The notes beneath the pieces are model-generated. The model searched no databases. It saw only the letters and a list, made by a program, of their open reading frames with translations, and had not been told where the DNA came from. This document shows positions 36,582 through 44,602 of a stretch of DNA of 64,000 nt, one piece after another. Position 1 is the first letter of the stretch. The number at the start of each line of letters is the position of its first letter. The position numbers and the translations under genes are program-made. This DNA is from Tumebacillus avium (GTDB taxonomy: Bacteria; Bacillota; Bacilli; Tumebacillales; Tumebacillaceae), in contig NZ_CP021434.1 of assembly GCF_002162355.1 (NCBI RefSeq), forward strand, positions 2,208,501 to 2,272,500, written 5' to 3'.

Positions 36582-37067
36582 CTATTCCACCGCCAACGCC
36601 TTCTCGATCGCGTTGGTCAACTCACCGTCGAGCGGCGCGACTCTGGAGCCGAAGCGGCCGATGACGCGGCCGTCGCGGGCGATGAGGAACTTTTCGAAGT
36701 TCCATTGCACGTCGCCGGTCTCCGCAGCGTTTTGGGTGAGGAATTGGTAGACCGGGTGCTGGTCGGCGCCTTTGGCGTGGACTTTGTCAAAGAGGTCGAA
36801 CGTCACGCCGTAGTTGACTTTGCAGAACTCTTGCACTTCTGCGATCGTGCCCGGCTCTTGGGCGCCGTAGTCGTTGGACGGGAAGGCAAGAATGCGCAGG
36901 CCTTGGTCTTTGTAGGACTGGTAGAGCTTCTCCAGCCCTTCATATTGCGGGGTGAACCCGCATTTGGAAGCGACGTTCACGATCAGCAGAACGTGGCCTT
37001 TGTAGTCGGACAGGGAACGGGTCTCGCCGCCAGCGGTCGTTGCGGTCAGGTCGTGGAAAGTGGTCAT
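36582..37067 (-). CDS. Glutathione peroxidase family thiol peroxidase
   Basis: A 161-residue Cys-type GPx (BsaA-like) that reduces hydroperoxides, in bacilli usually with thioredoxin. Motifs: NVASKCGFTPQYEGLE with the peroxidatic Cys, the FPSNDYGAQEPG segment with the conserved Asn (the usual Gln-containing FPCNQF is altered), and VQWNFEKFLI with the catalytic Trp-Asn. The active site has Cys, not Sec, although selB is in this window. ATG 37067 follows GAGGAG by 9 bases. Confidence 0.93.
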   Translation of the reverse strand: MTTFHDLTATTAGGETRSLSDYKGHVLLIVNVASKCGFTPQYEGLEKLYQSYKDQGLRILAFPSNDYGAQEPGTIAEVQEFCKVNYGVTFDLFDKVHAKGADQHPVYQFLTQNAAETGDVQWNFEKFLIARDGRVIGRFGSRVAPLDGELTNAIEKALAVE

Positions 37068-37125
37068 GTGCACAGGCTCCTCTCAGGATACGATATTCTT
37101 GGCACATTATACCATAACCTGTCCC

Positions 37126-38592
37126 CTACTGCTTGGGACCGCCTGTGATGCGGATGATGTAGTTGGGCACTTTCACGAACACCGTCCACTCCTCTTCGCC
37201 GCCGTCTGCACGTTTGACTTTCACCGGGACGGAAAATTCGCCGTTGCCAGCAGGTGCGACTTCGCCTGTGTCGAGGTAGTAATACTTTTTGCTGACCAGC
37301 GCATCAAGCCAGGCTTGGTACTCGGCCGGCGGCGTGTCGAACGCGTTTTCCTGTCCCTCTGCTTTGTAGATCGCAGAGGCGCTGTAGGTCCAGCGGTTCT
37401 GAGTCAGGTTGGTCATGAACAGCCCCACCGTATCTTTAAACTTCGGCGCGTAGTAGTTGAGATAGGACTTCTGCTCTTTCATCTCTTTGTACCGCTGGAT
37501 GTCGTCCGCCGTGATGTTCTCACCGGCCATCTGCGGCGGCTCGTATTCGTGCCAGATGATCAGCGACAGGCAAAGCACACAGGTCACGGCGATCCCAGCG
37601 AGCATTTTGTTGTTCTCGACCAACGGCTTGTACGTCTTCTTGTTCACATAGATGTACGGGCGGGCGAGACGCTTCTGCAGTTGGTCGGAGAAATTGGAGA
37701 TGATCAGGATCGCCGCCCCCATGAAGAGCGCTGCGCTGCAGAGAATCCACGGATATTGGCGCATCATTTTCGACCCGTAGGCGATCAGCGCGCCCCACTC
37801 GCCGCTCGTCGTCATCAGGTACGAGATCGGAGGCATGGCATCCGGGTCGATCGTGACTCGCTCGCCGCCGCCGAGGAAGAGGTTCACCACCGCCAACTGC
37901 CCGATCAGGAACAAGACCTGCACAAAATCGGTCAAGAACGCAAACAGGATCTCCGGGCGCAAATGCGGCATCAAGTGCCGGAACACCACCCTTGAAGTGG
38001 ATGCGCCCATCGTGCGGGAGGCGGAGATGTAGAGTTTGCCGCTGTAATAGTGCGAGCGCTCCGAGAACTGCCTCGCCAGCGGGAACACCCCGATCAGGAT
38101 GATCATCAAAAAGAGGATCTGGGTGGCATCGCCTTTCTTCAGCACCTGATTCAAGCTGTACATCATCGGATAGATAAACAGCAGGGCAGGCACGGCTGTC
38201 GTCATCATCTGCAAGGAGTTGATCGCCGACATGCCCCGCCCTGTCGTCCCCGCATACATCCCGAGGGGGAGAGCCAGGCAGAAGCGCAGCATCGTGATCA
38301 GCAAAGCAAATCCGATCGTATATTTCGCCCCGTGGAGCAGCAGGGACACCATGTCATAGCCGCGGTGGTCGGTGCCGAGCCAAAATTTATCGGTCGGCGG
38401 GAACGGCGCGGAGACCATCTGGCGCTTGCCGTCGATGATCTGATAGTCATAGGTCATTTTAAAATCGTCGGTGATGCCGTGCGGCGCGATCATCGAGCCA
38501 AAGACGGTCACGAAGATCAGCAGGAGCAGGAGGAACCACGCGAGTTTGTACTGGAAGCGGTCTCGTGCCGCCGCTTGCTGCAAGTTGACCAT
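37126..38592 (-). CDS. ABC transporter permease (OppC/DppC-like) with long C-terminal extension
   Basis: A 488-residue inner-membrane permease. Residues 1-310 follow the OppC pattern: LGTDHRGYDMVSLLLHGAKYTIGF, then an EAA-type loop (ASRTMGASTSRVVFRHLMPHL). An extra segment near 325-345 leads into about 150 residues that should lie outside the membrane. That tail is rich in Tyr, Lys and Glu (YKEMKEQKSYLNYYAPKF) and ends with beta-rich sequence. Typical OppC proteins are near 300 residues. It follows the OppB-like gene directly; no OppD/OppF ATPases are in the window. Confidence 0.85.
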   Translation of the reverse strand: MVNLQQAAARDRFQYKLAWFLLLLLIFVTVFGSMIAPHGITDDFKMTYDYQIIDGKRQMVSAPFPPTDKFWLGTDHRGYDMVSLLLHGAKYTIGFALLITMLRFCLALPLGMYAGTTGRGMSAINSLQMMTTAVPALLFIYPMMYSLNQVLKKGDATQILFLMIILIGVFPLARQFSERSHYYSGKLYISASRTMGASTSRVVFRHLMPHLRPEILFAFLTDFVQVLFLIGQLAVVNLFLGGGERVTIDPDAMPPISYLMTTSGEWGALIAYGSKMMRQYPWILCSAALFMGAAILIISNFSDQLQKRLARPYIYVNKKTYKPLVENNKMLAGIAVTCVLCLSLIIWHEYEPPQMAGENITADDIQRYKEMKEQKSYLNYYAPKFKDTVGLFMTNLTQNRWTYSASAIYKAEGQENAFDTPPAEYQAWLDALVSKKYYYLDTGEVAPAGNGEFSVPVKVKRADGGEEEWTVFVKVPNYIIRITGGPKQ

Positions 38593-39660
38593 CTACGCCA
38601 CCTCCTTGGTTTTCACCACGAGGAATCGGCGCAGCACGGCGACCAGCACGTGCGTCAACAGGCCAAAGCAGGCGAGGATCGCACAGGTCGCAGGCAGCGA
38701 CGTCACTTTGTGCAGGTCAGGGTTGATCGCATAGCCGCCGAGCCCAAACACGCCGCACATCACTTCGGCCACCACCAGCGAGGTGATCGCCACCGACACG
38801 ACGCGGGGCAGCGCGGTCAGCAGGTCTTCGGTGACGTTGCGCATGATGTGCCAGATGATCACGTGCGGGCGGCTCATCCCTTTGGCATACGCGGTTTTAA
38901 TATAGCCTTCCTCCCACTCGCGGGTGACGGCGATGCGAAACGCGCCGTACATCAGCGCCGTCGGCAGCAGCATGATCGCCAGGAACGGGATCAAAAACGG
39001 TGTGTCGCTGCCAAACTGCATGATCGTCAACACTTTTTTGCGCAGAGCCATCGCTAGCAGAATCGCGCCCATCTGCATCAAGGCGACGACCAGAAAATCG
39101 GGCATGGCGAGCAGCAGGCGGTTGATCCGGTCGAGCACAGACCCGATTTTCGGCAGCCAGACGGCAAGCAGGGCCAGCAGAAACCCGGCGACGATCGAGG
39201 TCAGCAGCGCCGGAATCAAATAGGAGAACGAGCGCGCGACCATCTTTTCCATCTGCGGGTCGATCGGCAATTCCCGGTCTGGGCGGTTGCGGTAGGTGAT
39301 CGTGCCGTATTCGCCTTGGGTGTAGCCAGTGATCTGGTCACGGATTTCGATCACGAAGTTCTTCACGTCGATCTTTGGCTTGATCGGCATCGGGCCGATG
39401 CGCTGGATCTCGGGATCTTTTTTCAAGAGCCTGATGTACTCGCGGGTCTGTCCGTAGGGGACTTCGACGAGGCCGGAGTCTGCGTTTAGTACATAGGTAT
39501 CTTCATATTTTTTCATGATAGTTTCCAGGTCACGGTCATACTTCACGGTGACATAGATGCGGTCGGATGCTTCTTTTACAAAAATTTTGTCCAGATTTCC
39601 AAGCATCAAAATGCCGAGCAAAACGGCAATTCCGATGATCAGACCTTTAAGTATACGAAT
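38593..39660 (-). CDS. ABC transporter permease (OppB/DppB-like), probable ATT start
   Basis: An OppB-type permease with a large external loop (about residues 30-140) before the membrane domain. The EAA loop is TAYAKGMSRPHVIIWHIMRNV and VVAEVMCGVFGLGGYAINPDL follows. The first usual start (TTG 39621) has no binding site and would remove the N-terminal membrane segment typical of OppB. ATT at 39658-39660 lies 8 bases after GGGGGAGG and restores that segment (RILKGLIIGIAVLLGILML). I therefore place the start there. The stop abuts the start of the OppC-like gene. Confidence 0.75.
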   Translation of the reverse strand: MRILKGLIIGIAVLLGILMLGNLDKIFVKEASDRIYVTVKYDRDLETIMKKYEDTYVLNADSGLVEVPYGQTREYIRLLKKDPEIQRIGPMPIKPKIDVKNFVIEIRDQITGYTQGEYGTITYRNRPDRELPIDPQMEKMVARSFSYLIPALLTSIVAGFLLALLAVWLPKIGSVLDRINRLLLAMPDFLVVALMQMGAILLAMALRKKVLTIMQFGSDTPFLIPFLAIMLLPTALMYGAFRIAVTREWEEGYIKTAYAKGMSRPHVIIWHIMRNVTEDLLTALPRVVSVAITSLVVAEVMCGVFGLGGYAINPDLHKVTSLPATCAILACFGLLTHVLVAVLRRFLVVKTKEVA

Positions 39661-39803
39661 GATGGCAACCTCCCCCTTTCTTAATTAGTCTGAAAAATTA
39701 CTGAAATGTTGCAACTTTTTTGCAAAAAGAGGACATTGGAAAAATAAGGAGAAGTCAGTCTCTGGAAATTCATGTGAAATCATGAGAGGCAGGTTGAAGA
39801 TAG

Positions 39804-41765
39804 ATGAAATCTAGGTTTACGCGTTCGATCGTGACAATGATCGCCGTTTCGATGCTGGCGGTGGCCGGCGGCGGCGCTGCGCAGGCGTCAGGCATCGGAG
39901 TGGAGTTGGATCACAAAGCGTTGAAGTTTCAGGTGCAGCCGTATCAGAAAAATGGTCAGACCTTGGTGCAGCTGCGCACCGTGGTGGAGGCGCTGGGCGG
40001 TACGGTGACGTGGGAAGGTGAGAAGCAGCAGGTGCGGGTGGAGATCGGCGATGACAGCGGATTCGTCCGCATCGGCGGCCCGATGCTGGTCGTGAATGAT
40101 CAGACCTTTCCGCTCAGTGTAAAGGCCGAGCTGAAAAACGGCGCGACGATGGTGCCGGTGCGCGTGCTGGAGAAGTTCGGCGTGGACGTGAACTGGAACG
40201 CAGGGAAAAATGGAGTGGAGCTTTTCTATCAAGGGAACAAGATGATGCTCAACCTGGCGCTGTCCACAGAGGTCAATTCGATGGACCCGGCCAAGGCGTA
40301 TACGCCGGACGCGTTTACGCTGATCGCACAGACCAACGAAGGGCTGGTGCGCATCGACCAGGACGGGTATCCGGTCGCAGGCGTGGCGAAAGCGTGGGAA
40401 GTGTCGCCCGACGGCAAGACGTATACGTTCCGCCTGCGCCCCGAGGCGAAATGGTCGGACGGATCGCAGGTGAGAGCACAGGATTTTGAATTTGCCTGGA
40501 AACGGGTGCTTGATCCGGCGATGTCTGTCCAGTGGGCGTACATGCTGATGGATCTCGAAGGGGCGGAAGACTTTAACGGGGGCAAGCAAACGTCCGACAT
40601 GGTGGGCGTAAAAGCGCTGGATGACCGCACGCTGGAAGTGAAGCTGAAGCGTCCCGTGCCGTATTTTATCGAAGGGGTCGCACACCCGATTTTCTATCCG
40701 GTGAAGATGTCGTTTGTGGATCGTGTCGGGCTGGAACAGCATGGGCAGGACCCGGACAAGGTGCTGTCGAACGGGCCGTTCAAGCTGACCGAGTGGGAGC
40801 ATGAAGGCATGATGAAGCTGGTGAAAAATGAGCAGTACTGGGATGCGGATGCAGTGAAGCTCGATGCGGTCAACTACACGATCGTAAATGAGCTCGTCTC
40901 GCGCCACAATCTGTATGCGCAAGGCGTGCTCGACCGCATCCAGCTTGATCAGCAGGAATTCATCGACAAATACAAAAGTGCGCCGGAGTACAGCACTGTG
41001 GCGGAAGGAATCACCCATTATCTGACGTTCCAAACCGCCAAAGGCGTGACGCGTAACAAACTGGTGCGTCAGGCGTTGACGTATGCGATCAACACGAAGA
41101 CGCTCGCGGAGATGCAAGGCGACAACGACGCGGCGACCGGTTATGTGCCGACCGGGATCACCGACCATCACGGCAAGGAATTCCGGGAACAAGGCGTTGA
41201 CCTGATCGCGCAGGCGGACAATGTTATGAAAGCGAAATCGATGCTGGCGGAAGGTTTGAAGCAGCTTGGGCTGAGCGAAATGCCGTCTTTGACGCTGCTG
41301 GTCGATGATTCGCTGCAGAAGCGCAAGCAAGCGGAGCAGATCGCGGCGGACTGGAAGACCCAGCTCGGTGTGGAGATCAAGGTGGAGGCGGTGCCGTTTA
41401 AGACTCGTCTCCTGCGCACGCAAGAGGGGAACTACGACATCGCGTTGATGGCGTGGGGACTCGATTATAACGATGCGGGCACGTTCCTCGACATGTGGGG
41501 GACAGGCGAGTCTATCAACACGGCGAACTATAGCAATCCGAAGTACGACGAGCTGATTACAAGTTCGGATGCGACAGCGGAGATGGATGTGCGGACGAGT
41601 GCGTTGCGGGCGGCCGAGTCGCTTTTGATGGAAGACATGCCGGTTGCGCCGCTGTATTTCAACAACAAGTCGTATTTGACCAAGCCGTATGTAAAAGGGC
41701 TGGAGACGCATACGTTTTGGAGTCAGTATGATCTGAAGCATGCGTATGTGGAAGGCCGTAAGTAA
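39804..41765 (+). CDS. Extracellular solute-binding protein (OppA-like) fused to a copper-amine-oxidase-type stalk domain
   Basis: A 653-residue exported protein divergent from the permease genes. Signal peptide residues 1-28 (IVTMIAVSMLAVAGGGAAQA), with no lipobox. Residues 30-145 are a copper amine oxidase N-terminal-like stalk (VQLRTVVEALGGTVTWEG, TMVPVRVLEKFGVDVNWN). From about 150 a family 5 binding protein domain follows (LSTEVNSMDPAKAYTPDAF, TFRLRPEAKWSDG, SNGPFKLTEWEHEG). It probably delivers peptides to the adjacent permeases. The fusion is unusual: Gram-positive OppA proteins are normally lipid-anchored. Confidence 0.88.
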   Translation: MKSRFTRSIVTMIAVSMLAVAGGGAAQASGIGVELDHKALKFQVQPYQKNGQTLVQLRTVVEALGGTVTWEGEKQQVRVEIGDDSGFVRIGGPMLVVNDQTFPLSVKAELKNGATMVPVRVLEKFGVDVNWNAGKNGVELFYQGNKMMLNLALSTEVNSMDPAKAYTPDAFTLIAQTNEGLVRIDQDGYPVAGVAKAWEVSPDGKTYTFRLRPEAKWSDGSQVRAQDFEFAWKRVLDPAMSVQWAYMLMDLEGAEDFNGGKQTSDMVGVKALDDRTLEVKLKRPVPYFIEGVAHPIFYPVKMSFVDRVGLEQHGQDPDKVLSNGPFKLTEWEHEGMMKLVKNEQYWDADAVKLDAVNYTIVNELVSRHNLYAQGVLDRIQLDQQEFIDKYKSAPEYSTVAEGITHYLTFQTAKGVTRNKLVRQALTYAINTKTLAEMQGDNDAATGYVPTGITDHHGKEFREQGVDLIAQADNVMKAKSMLAEGLKQLGLSEMPSLTLLVDDSLQKRKQAEQIAADWKTQLGVEIKVEAVPFKTRLLRTQEGNYDIALMAWGLDYNDAGTFLDMWGTGESINTANYSNPKYDELITSSDATAEMDVRTSALRAAESLLMEDMPVAPLYFNNKSYLTKPYVKGLETHTFWSQYDLKHAYVEGRK

Positions 41766-41774
41766 TTTTTAGGG

Positions 41775-41811
41775 AAAAACCCCTTCGCCGATACGGGAGC
41801 GAAGGGGTTTT
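41775..41811. terminator. Bidirectional terminator
   Basis: AAAACCCCTTCGC and GCGAAGGGGTTTT flank a 10-base loop, between convergent genes. Confidence 0.85.
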
Positions 41812-41814
41812 GCA

Positions 41815-42264
41815 TTATCTGCTGTCGCGCTGGGACTGCATGTTGTTCTGCTGCTGCTGGAACTCAACGGTGTCGTCGACGACAGGCAGTTGGTTGGGCA
41901 GCTTTTCGAACTTGGCGGACGGGAGCTCGGAGAACTCGGTGTCCATCGCAGTCATGCGGGCCTGCATCTGCGGGGCCGGCAGCAGACGGTGCGGATCGGT
42001 GATCGGGCATTGCTGCTGCTGTTTGCTTCCTGTTGCGTCTTCCTGTCCGCCGATCTCGCCAAACTCGGCCATCGCAAAGTTGTTCGGGTTGCCGGGCGAC
42101 GAAGTTGGACGATAGCGGTCGGTGCCGCGCAGGTTGGCGAGCGTGTCGCCTTTGCCTGCTTTGGCAGCGTTGTACACGCCGTTGCGGTGCACAAACCAAT
42201 ACCACGCGTAAAAGACACCAAAGAGCACAAGGCTGATCAAAAGAAAGCTGGTAAACGTAAGCAT
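41815..42264 (-). CDS. Membrane-anchored hypothetical protein
   Basis: A 149-residue protein with one N-terminal membrane segment (FTSFLLISLVLFGVFYAWYWF) followed by a polar tail rich in Gln, Pro and Asn, including two poly-Gln runs (KQQQQCP, EFQQQQNNMQ). ATG 42264 follows GGGAGGTGG; the longer frame to 42333 is not needed. No family recognised. Confidence 0.7.
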   Translation of the reverse strand: MLTFTSFLLISLVLFGVFYAWYWFVHRNGVYNAAKAGKGDTLANLRGTDRYRPTSSPGNPNNFAMAEFGEIGGQEDATGSKQQQQCPITDPHRLLPAPQMQARMTAMDTEFSELPSAKFEKLPNQLPVVDDTVEFQQQQNNMQSQRDSR

Positions 42265-42321
42265 AGCCTGACCACCTCCCTGTAGGTAGTGTGGGACAGA
42301 CAGGGGGCATCCATGTGTAGT

Positions 42322-42362
42322 AAAAACGCCCACTGCCGAGAAAAAGGCAGCGGGCGTTTTTT
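42322..42362. terminator. Bidirectional terminator
   Basis: AAAACGCCC-CTGCC pairs with GGCAG-GGGCGTTTT around loop GAGAAAAA, ending the minus-strand DUF3501 gene. Confidence 0.85.
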
Positions 42363-42366
42363 CACA

Positions 42367-42957
42367 CTACGCCAGATCTTTCGCCAGCGACTCCAAAGTG
42401 TCGTAGCCGAGCGGGATGGTGACGTTCATGTGAGGGTGGTCGAGGACGAGCTTCACGTCTTCGTGTTCGTAGGAGCCGTTGGTGATGTAGGCGATGGCGG
42501 TCTCCGTCATCGGGAACTTGAGGTAGTGCACCGATGTGGTGAACTCGCGGTCGTCGTGCTCTTCTTCGAACTTCGCTTGGATTTGCTCACCGTTCACGAC
42601 CAGGAAGAGGTGATGTTCAATGCCCTTCAGCTTGGTCAAAAGCTCGGTCAGCGCCGTCTGCTCGTCAGTTTCGATGAACAGGGTCGCCGACAGTTCGCCC
42701 GCTCCCGGCACCATTCCCGAGTAGATCTCGATGTACTCGTCGATCTCTTTCGGGTCGGTCAGATCCTCATTGTGCAAGAGCTCCTGGATCTGGAACATCA
42801 CCGTGTTTTTGTTCTCAAACAAGATCGAGATGTCATTGTTGAAACGCACACGGCGGGCCTTCTTGTACTGGATCATCTTTTTGACATATTCGTCGCGGCC
42901 TTGACGGTACGTCGGGAGCGCCACGATGTCGCTTTTGCGAATCAATGCTGCTGTCAT
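42367..42957 (-). CDS. DUF3501 family protein
   Basis: A 196-residue protein with the DUF3501 pattern: [32 protein letters not shown], and [13 protein letters not shown]. The biochemical role is unknown; in other bacteria the family is found beside rubrerythrins and Fe-S oxidoreductases. The same pairing occurs here, with rubrerythrin 86 bases upstream on the same strand. GGAGGTGG precedes the ATG. A role in peroxide or redox stress is likely from context. Confidence 0.82.
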   Translation of the reverse strand: MTAALIRKSDIVALPTYRQGRDEYVKKMIQYKKARRVRFNNDISILFENKNTVMFQIQELLHNEDLTDPKEIDEYIEIYSGMVPGAGELSATLFIETDEQTALTELLTKLKGIEHHLFLVVNGEQIQAKFEEEHDDREFTTSVHYLKFPMTETAIAYITNGSYEHEDVKLVLDHPHMNVTIPLGYDTLESLAKDLA

Positions 42958-43043
42958 AAAAAATCCACCTCCGGTTCTCTGGTCATGATGATGAAGCGCC
43001 CGCCCCGCACGTATGATGTACAGGGCGGATTTTTATTTATACC

Positions 43044-43475
43044 TTACGCTTCGAGGGAGTCGAGCAGTTTTTGGAAGCGCTGTGCATGGACGCGCTCCGC
43101 TTTTGCCATGACTTCCATCCACTCGCCGATTTCGTCGAAGCCTTCGTCACGAGCGGTTTTCGCAAAGCCCGGGTACATTTCGGTGTACTCGTATGTTTCG
43201 CCGGCGATTGCCGATGCCAGCATCTCTTTCGCGTTGTTGACCGGGAGACCGGTTACCGGGTCGCCTTCGCCGTTGTTGCGCAGCGCGTCGAAGTGGCCAA
43301 ATGCGTGCTTGGTTTCGCCGTTTGCGATGGCGCGGAACAGTTCTGCTACCTCTACTGCGCCTTCTGCGTCTGCCTTCTCTGCGAAGAACAGGTAGCGGCG
43401 GTTCGCTTGCGATTCACCTGCAAATGCGGTTTTCAGGTTGTCTGCCGTTTTCGAGCCTTTGATTTCGTATGCCAT
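43044..43475 (-). CDS. Rubrerythrin-like diiron protein without rubredoxin domain
   Basis: A 143-residue ferritin-like protein. Its two ExxH-type diiron motifs are visible: [15 protein letters not shown] with [12 protein letters not shown], and [14 protein letters not shown] with [11 protein letters not shown]. The C-terminal rubredoxin module with CxxC pairs is absent, so it needs another electron donor. Members reduce hydrogen peroxide. GAGGAGG precedes the ATG and a PerR-like box (43528-43542) lies in its promoter region. Confidence 0.92.
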   Translation of the reverse strand: MAYEIKGSKTADNLKTAFAGESQANRRYLFFAEKADAEGAVEVAELFRAIANGETKHAFGHFDALRNNGEGDPVTGLPVNNAKEMLASAIAGETYEYTEMYPGFAKTARDEGFDEIGEWMEVMAKAERVHAQRFQKLLDSLEA

Positions 43476-43527
43476 TATGTTTTCCTCCTCGTTTGTTTCG
43501 TTTCGTGAACATGTAATAATTCTATAC

Positions 43528-43542
43528 TTAGAATAAGTCTAA
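43528..43542 (-). promoter_or_regulatory. PerR/Fur-like box upstream of rubrerythrin
   Basis: TTAGAAT-A-AGTCTAA is a 7-1-7 near-palindrome (6 of 7 pairs). It agrees with the PerR consensus TTATAAT-N-ATTATAA at 11 of 14 arm positions. On the minus strand it lies between a possible -35 (TTCACT) and -10 (TATAGA), 16 bases apart, so a bound repressor would block the promoter. Confidence 0.6.
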
Positions 43543-43594
43543 AGTGAATCTTCCGCTGTAAGCTGGATCACATTTTGTCTGAGGAGTGTGTGCC

Positions 43595-44560
43595 GTGAAG
43601 CGACCTGGTGATGATGTGAAGATTTTCTCCGGCTCTTCCAATCCGGAGCTGGCCAAGGCGGTGTGCCGGATGCTCGGCGTGCAGCTTGGCGAAGCAAAAC
43701 TGTCGCGCTTTCAAAGCGGCGAGACCTACGTGTCGATCGGGGAAAGCGTGCGCGGCGCGGATGTGTATGTGTTTCAATCGTTCTGCCATCCCGTCAACGA
43801 CCACTTTGTTGAACTGCTGGTCATGATCGACGCGCTGAAAAGGTCATCGGCCGGCATGATTAATGTGATTTTGCCGTACTACGGTTATGCGCGTCAGGAA
43901 AAGCAAGATCAGCCTCGCGAGCCGATCACTGCCAAATTGCTCGCCGACGTGCTGACCACCGTCGGGGCGGAACGGGTGATCACGATGGACCTGCATGCTC
44001 CGGCGATCCAAGGATTTTTCGATATCCCGGTCGATCACATGACGGCGCTCGACCTCATCGCCGACTACCTGCGCACAAAAGACTTGAGCAACGCGATCAT
44101 CGTGTCGCCTGACGCCGGGCGGGCCAAGACGGCAGAGCGGCTGGCCACCTATCTCGATCTGCCCGTTGCGCTGATGAACAAGCGCCGCCCCAAGCATAAT
44201 GAAGCGGAGATCACCCACGTCATCGGCGACGTGAAAGGCAAAGTGCCGATTATTATTGAAGATATGATCGACACAGGCGGCACGCTGGTCAAAGTCATTG
44301 AGGGGCTGGTGGAGAATGGAGCGCAGGCGGAGGGCATCCTATGTGCGACACATGCGATCTTCTCACACCCGGCGCATGAGCGGCTCAACCATCCGCTGAT
44401 CAAAGAAGTGGTGGTCACCGACACGATGCCGATCTTGCGGCGGGAAGAGCTGCCGAAGCTGAAAGTGATCTCGGCCGCCCCGCTGTTTGCCGAGGCGATC
44501 GACCGCATCCACACCAACCGTTCGATCTCCTCTCTGTCGCTGGAATCGGGGCGGATGTGA
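43595..44560 (+). CDS. prs: Ribose-phosphate pyrophosphokinase (PRPP synthetase) paralogue
   Basis: Makes PRPP from ribose 5-phosphate and ATP, needed for histidine, nucleotide and NAD synthesis. The 321-residue protein has FSGSSNPELA, LPYYGYARQEKQ, TMDLHAPAIQGFFDIPVDHM and the PRPP loop IIEDMIDTGGT. Two spots differ from typical Prs: DLHAPAIQ where DLHAGQIQ is usual, and SPDAGRAKTAERLA where SPDxGGVxRAR is usual. It may therefore be a second copy with changed regulation. GTG 43595 follows GAGGAG by 8 bases; the earlier GTG overlaps that site. Confidence 0.9.
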   Translation: MKRPGDDVKIFSGSSNPELAKAVCRMLGVQLGEAKLSRFQSGETYVSIGESVRGADVYVFQSFCHPVNDHFVELLVMIDALKRSSAGMINVILPYYGYARQEKQDQPREPITAKLLADVLTTVGAERVITMDLHAPAIQGFFDIPVDHMTALDLIADYLRTKDLSNAIIVSPDAGRAKTAERLATYLDLPVALMNKRRPKHNEAEITHVIGDVKGKVPIIIEDMIDTGGTLVKVIEGLVENGAQAEGILCATHAIFSHPAHERLNHPLIKEVVVTDTMPILRREELPKLKVISAAPLFAEAIDRIHTNRSISSLSLESGRM

Positions 44561-44602
44561 TATACTAGGGAAAAATTAGACAGGACTCGGGAGGTGACGC
44601 CT

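Noticed and set aside
36582..37067. Selenocysteine glutathione peroxidase
   Set aside because: The active-site codon encodes Cys (ASKCGF) and the frame has no internal UGA.
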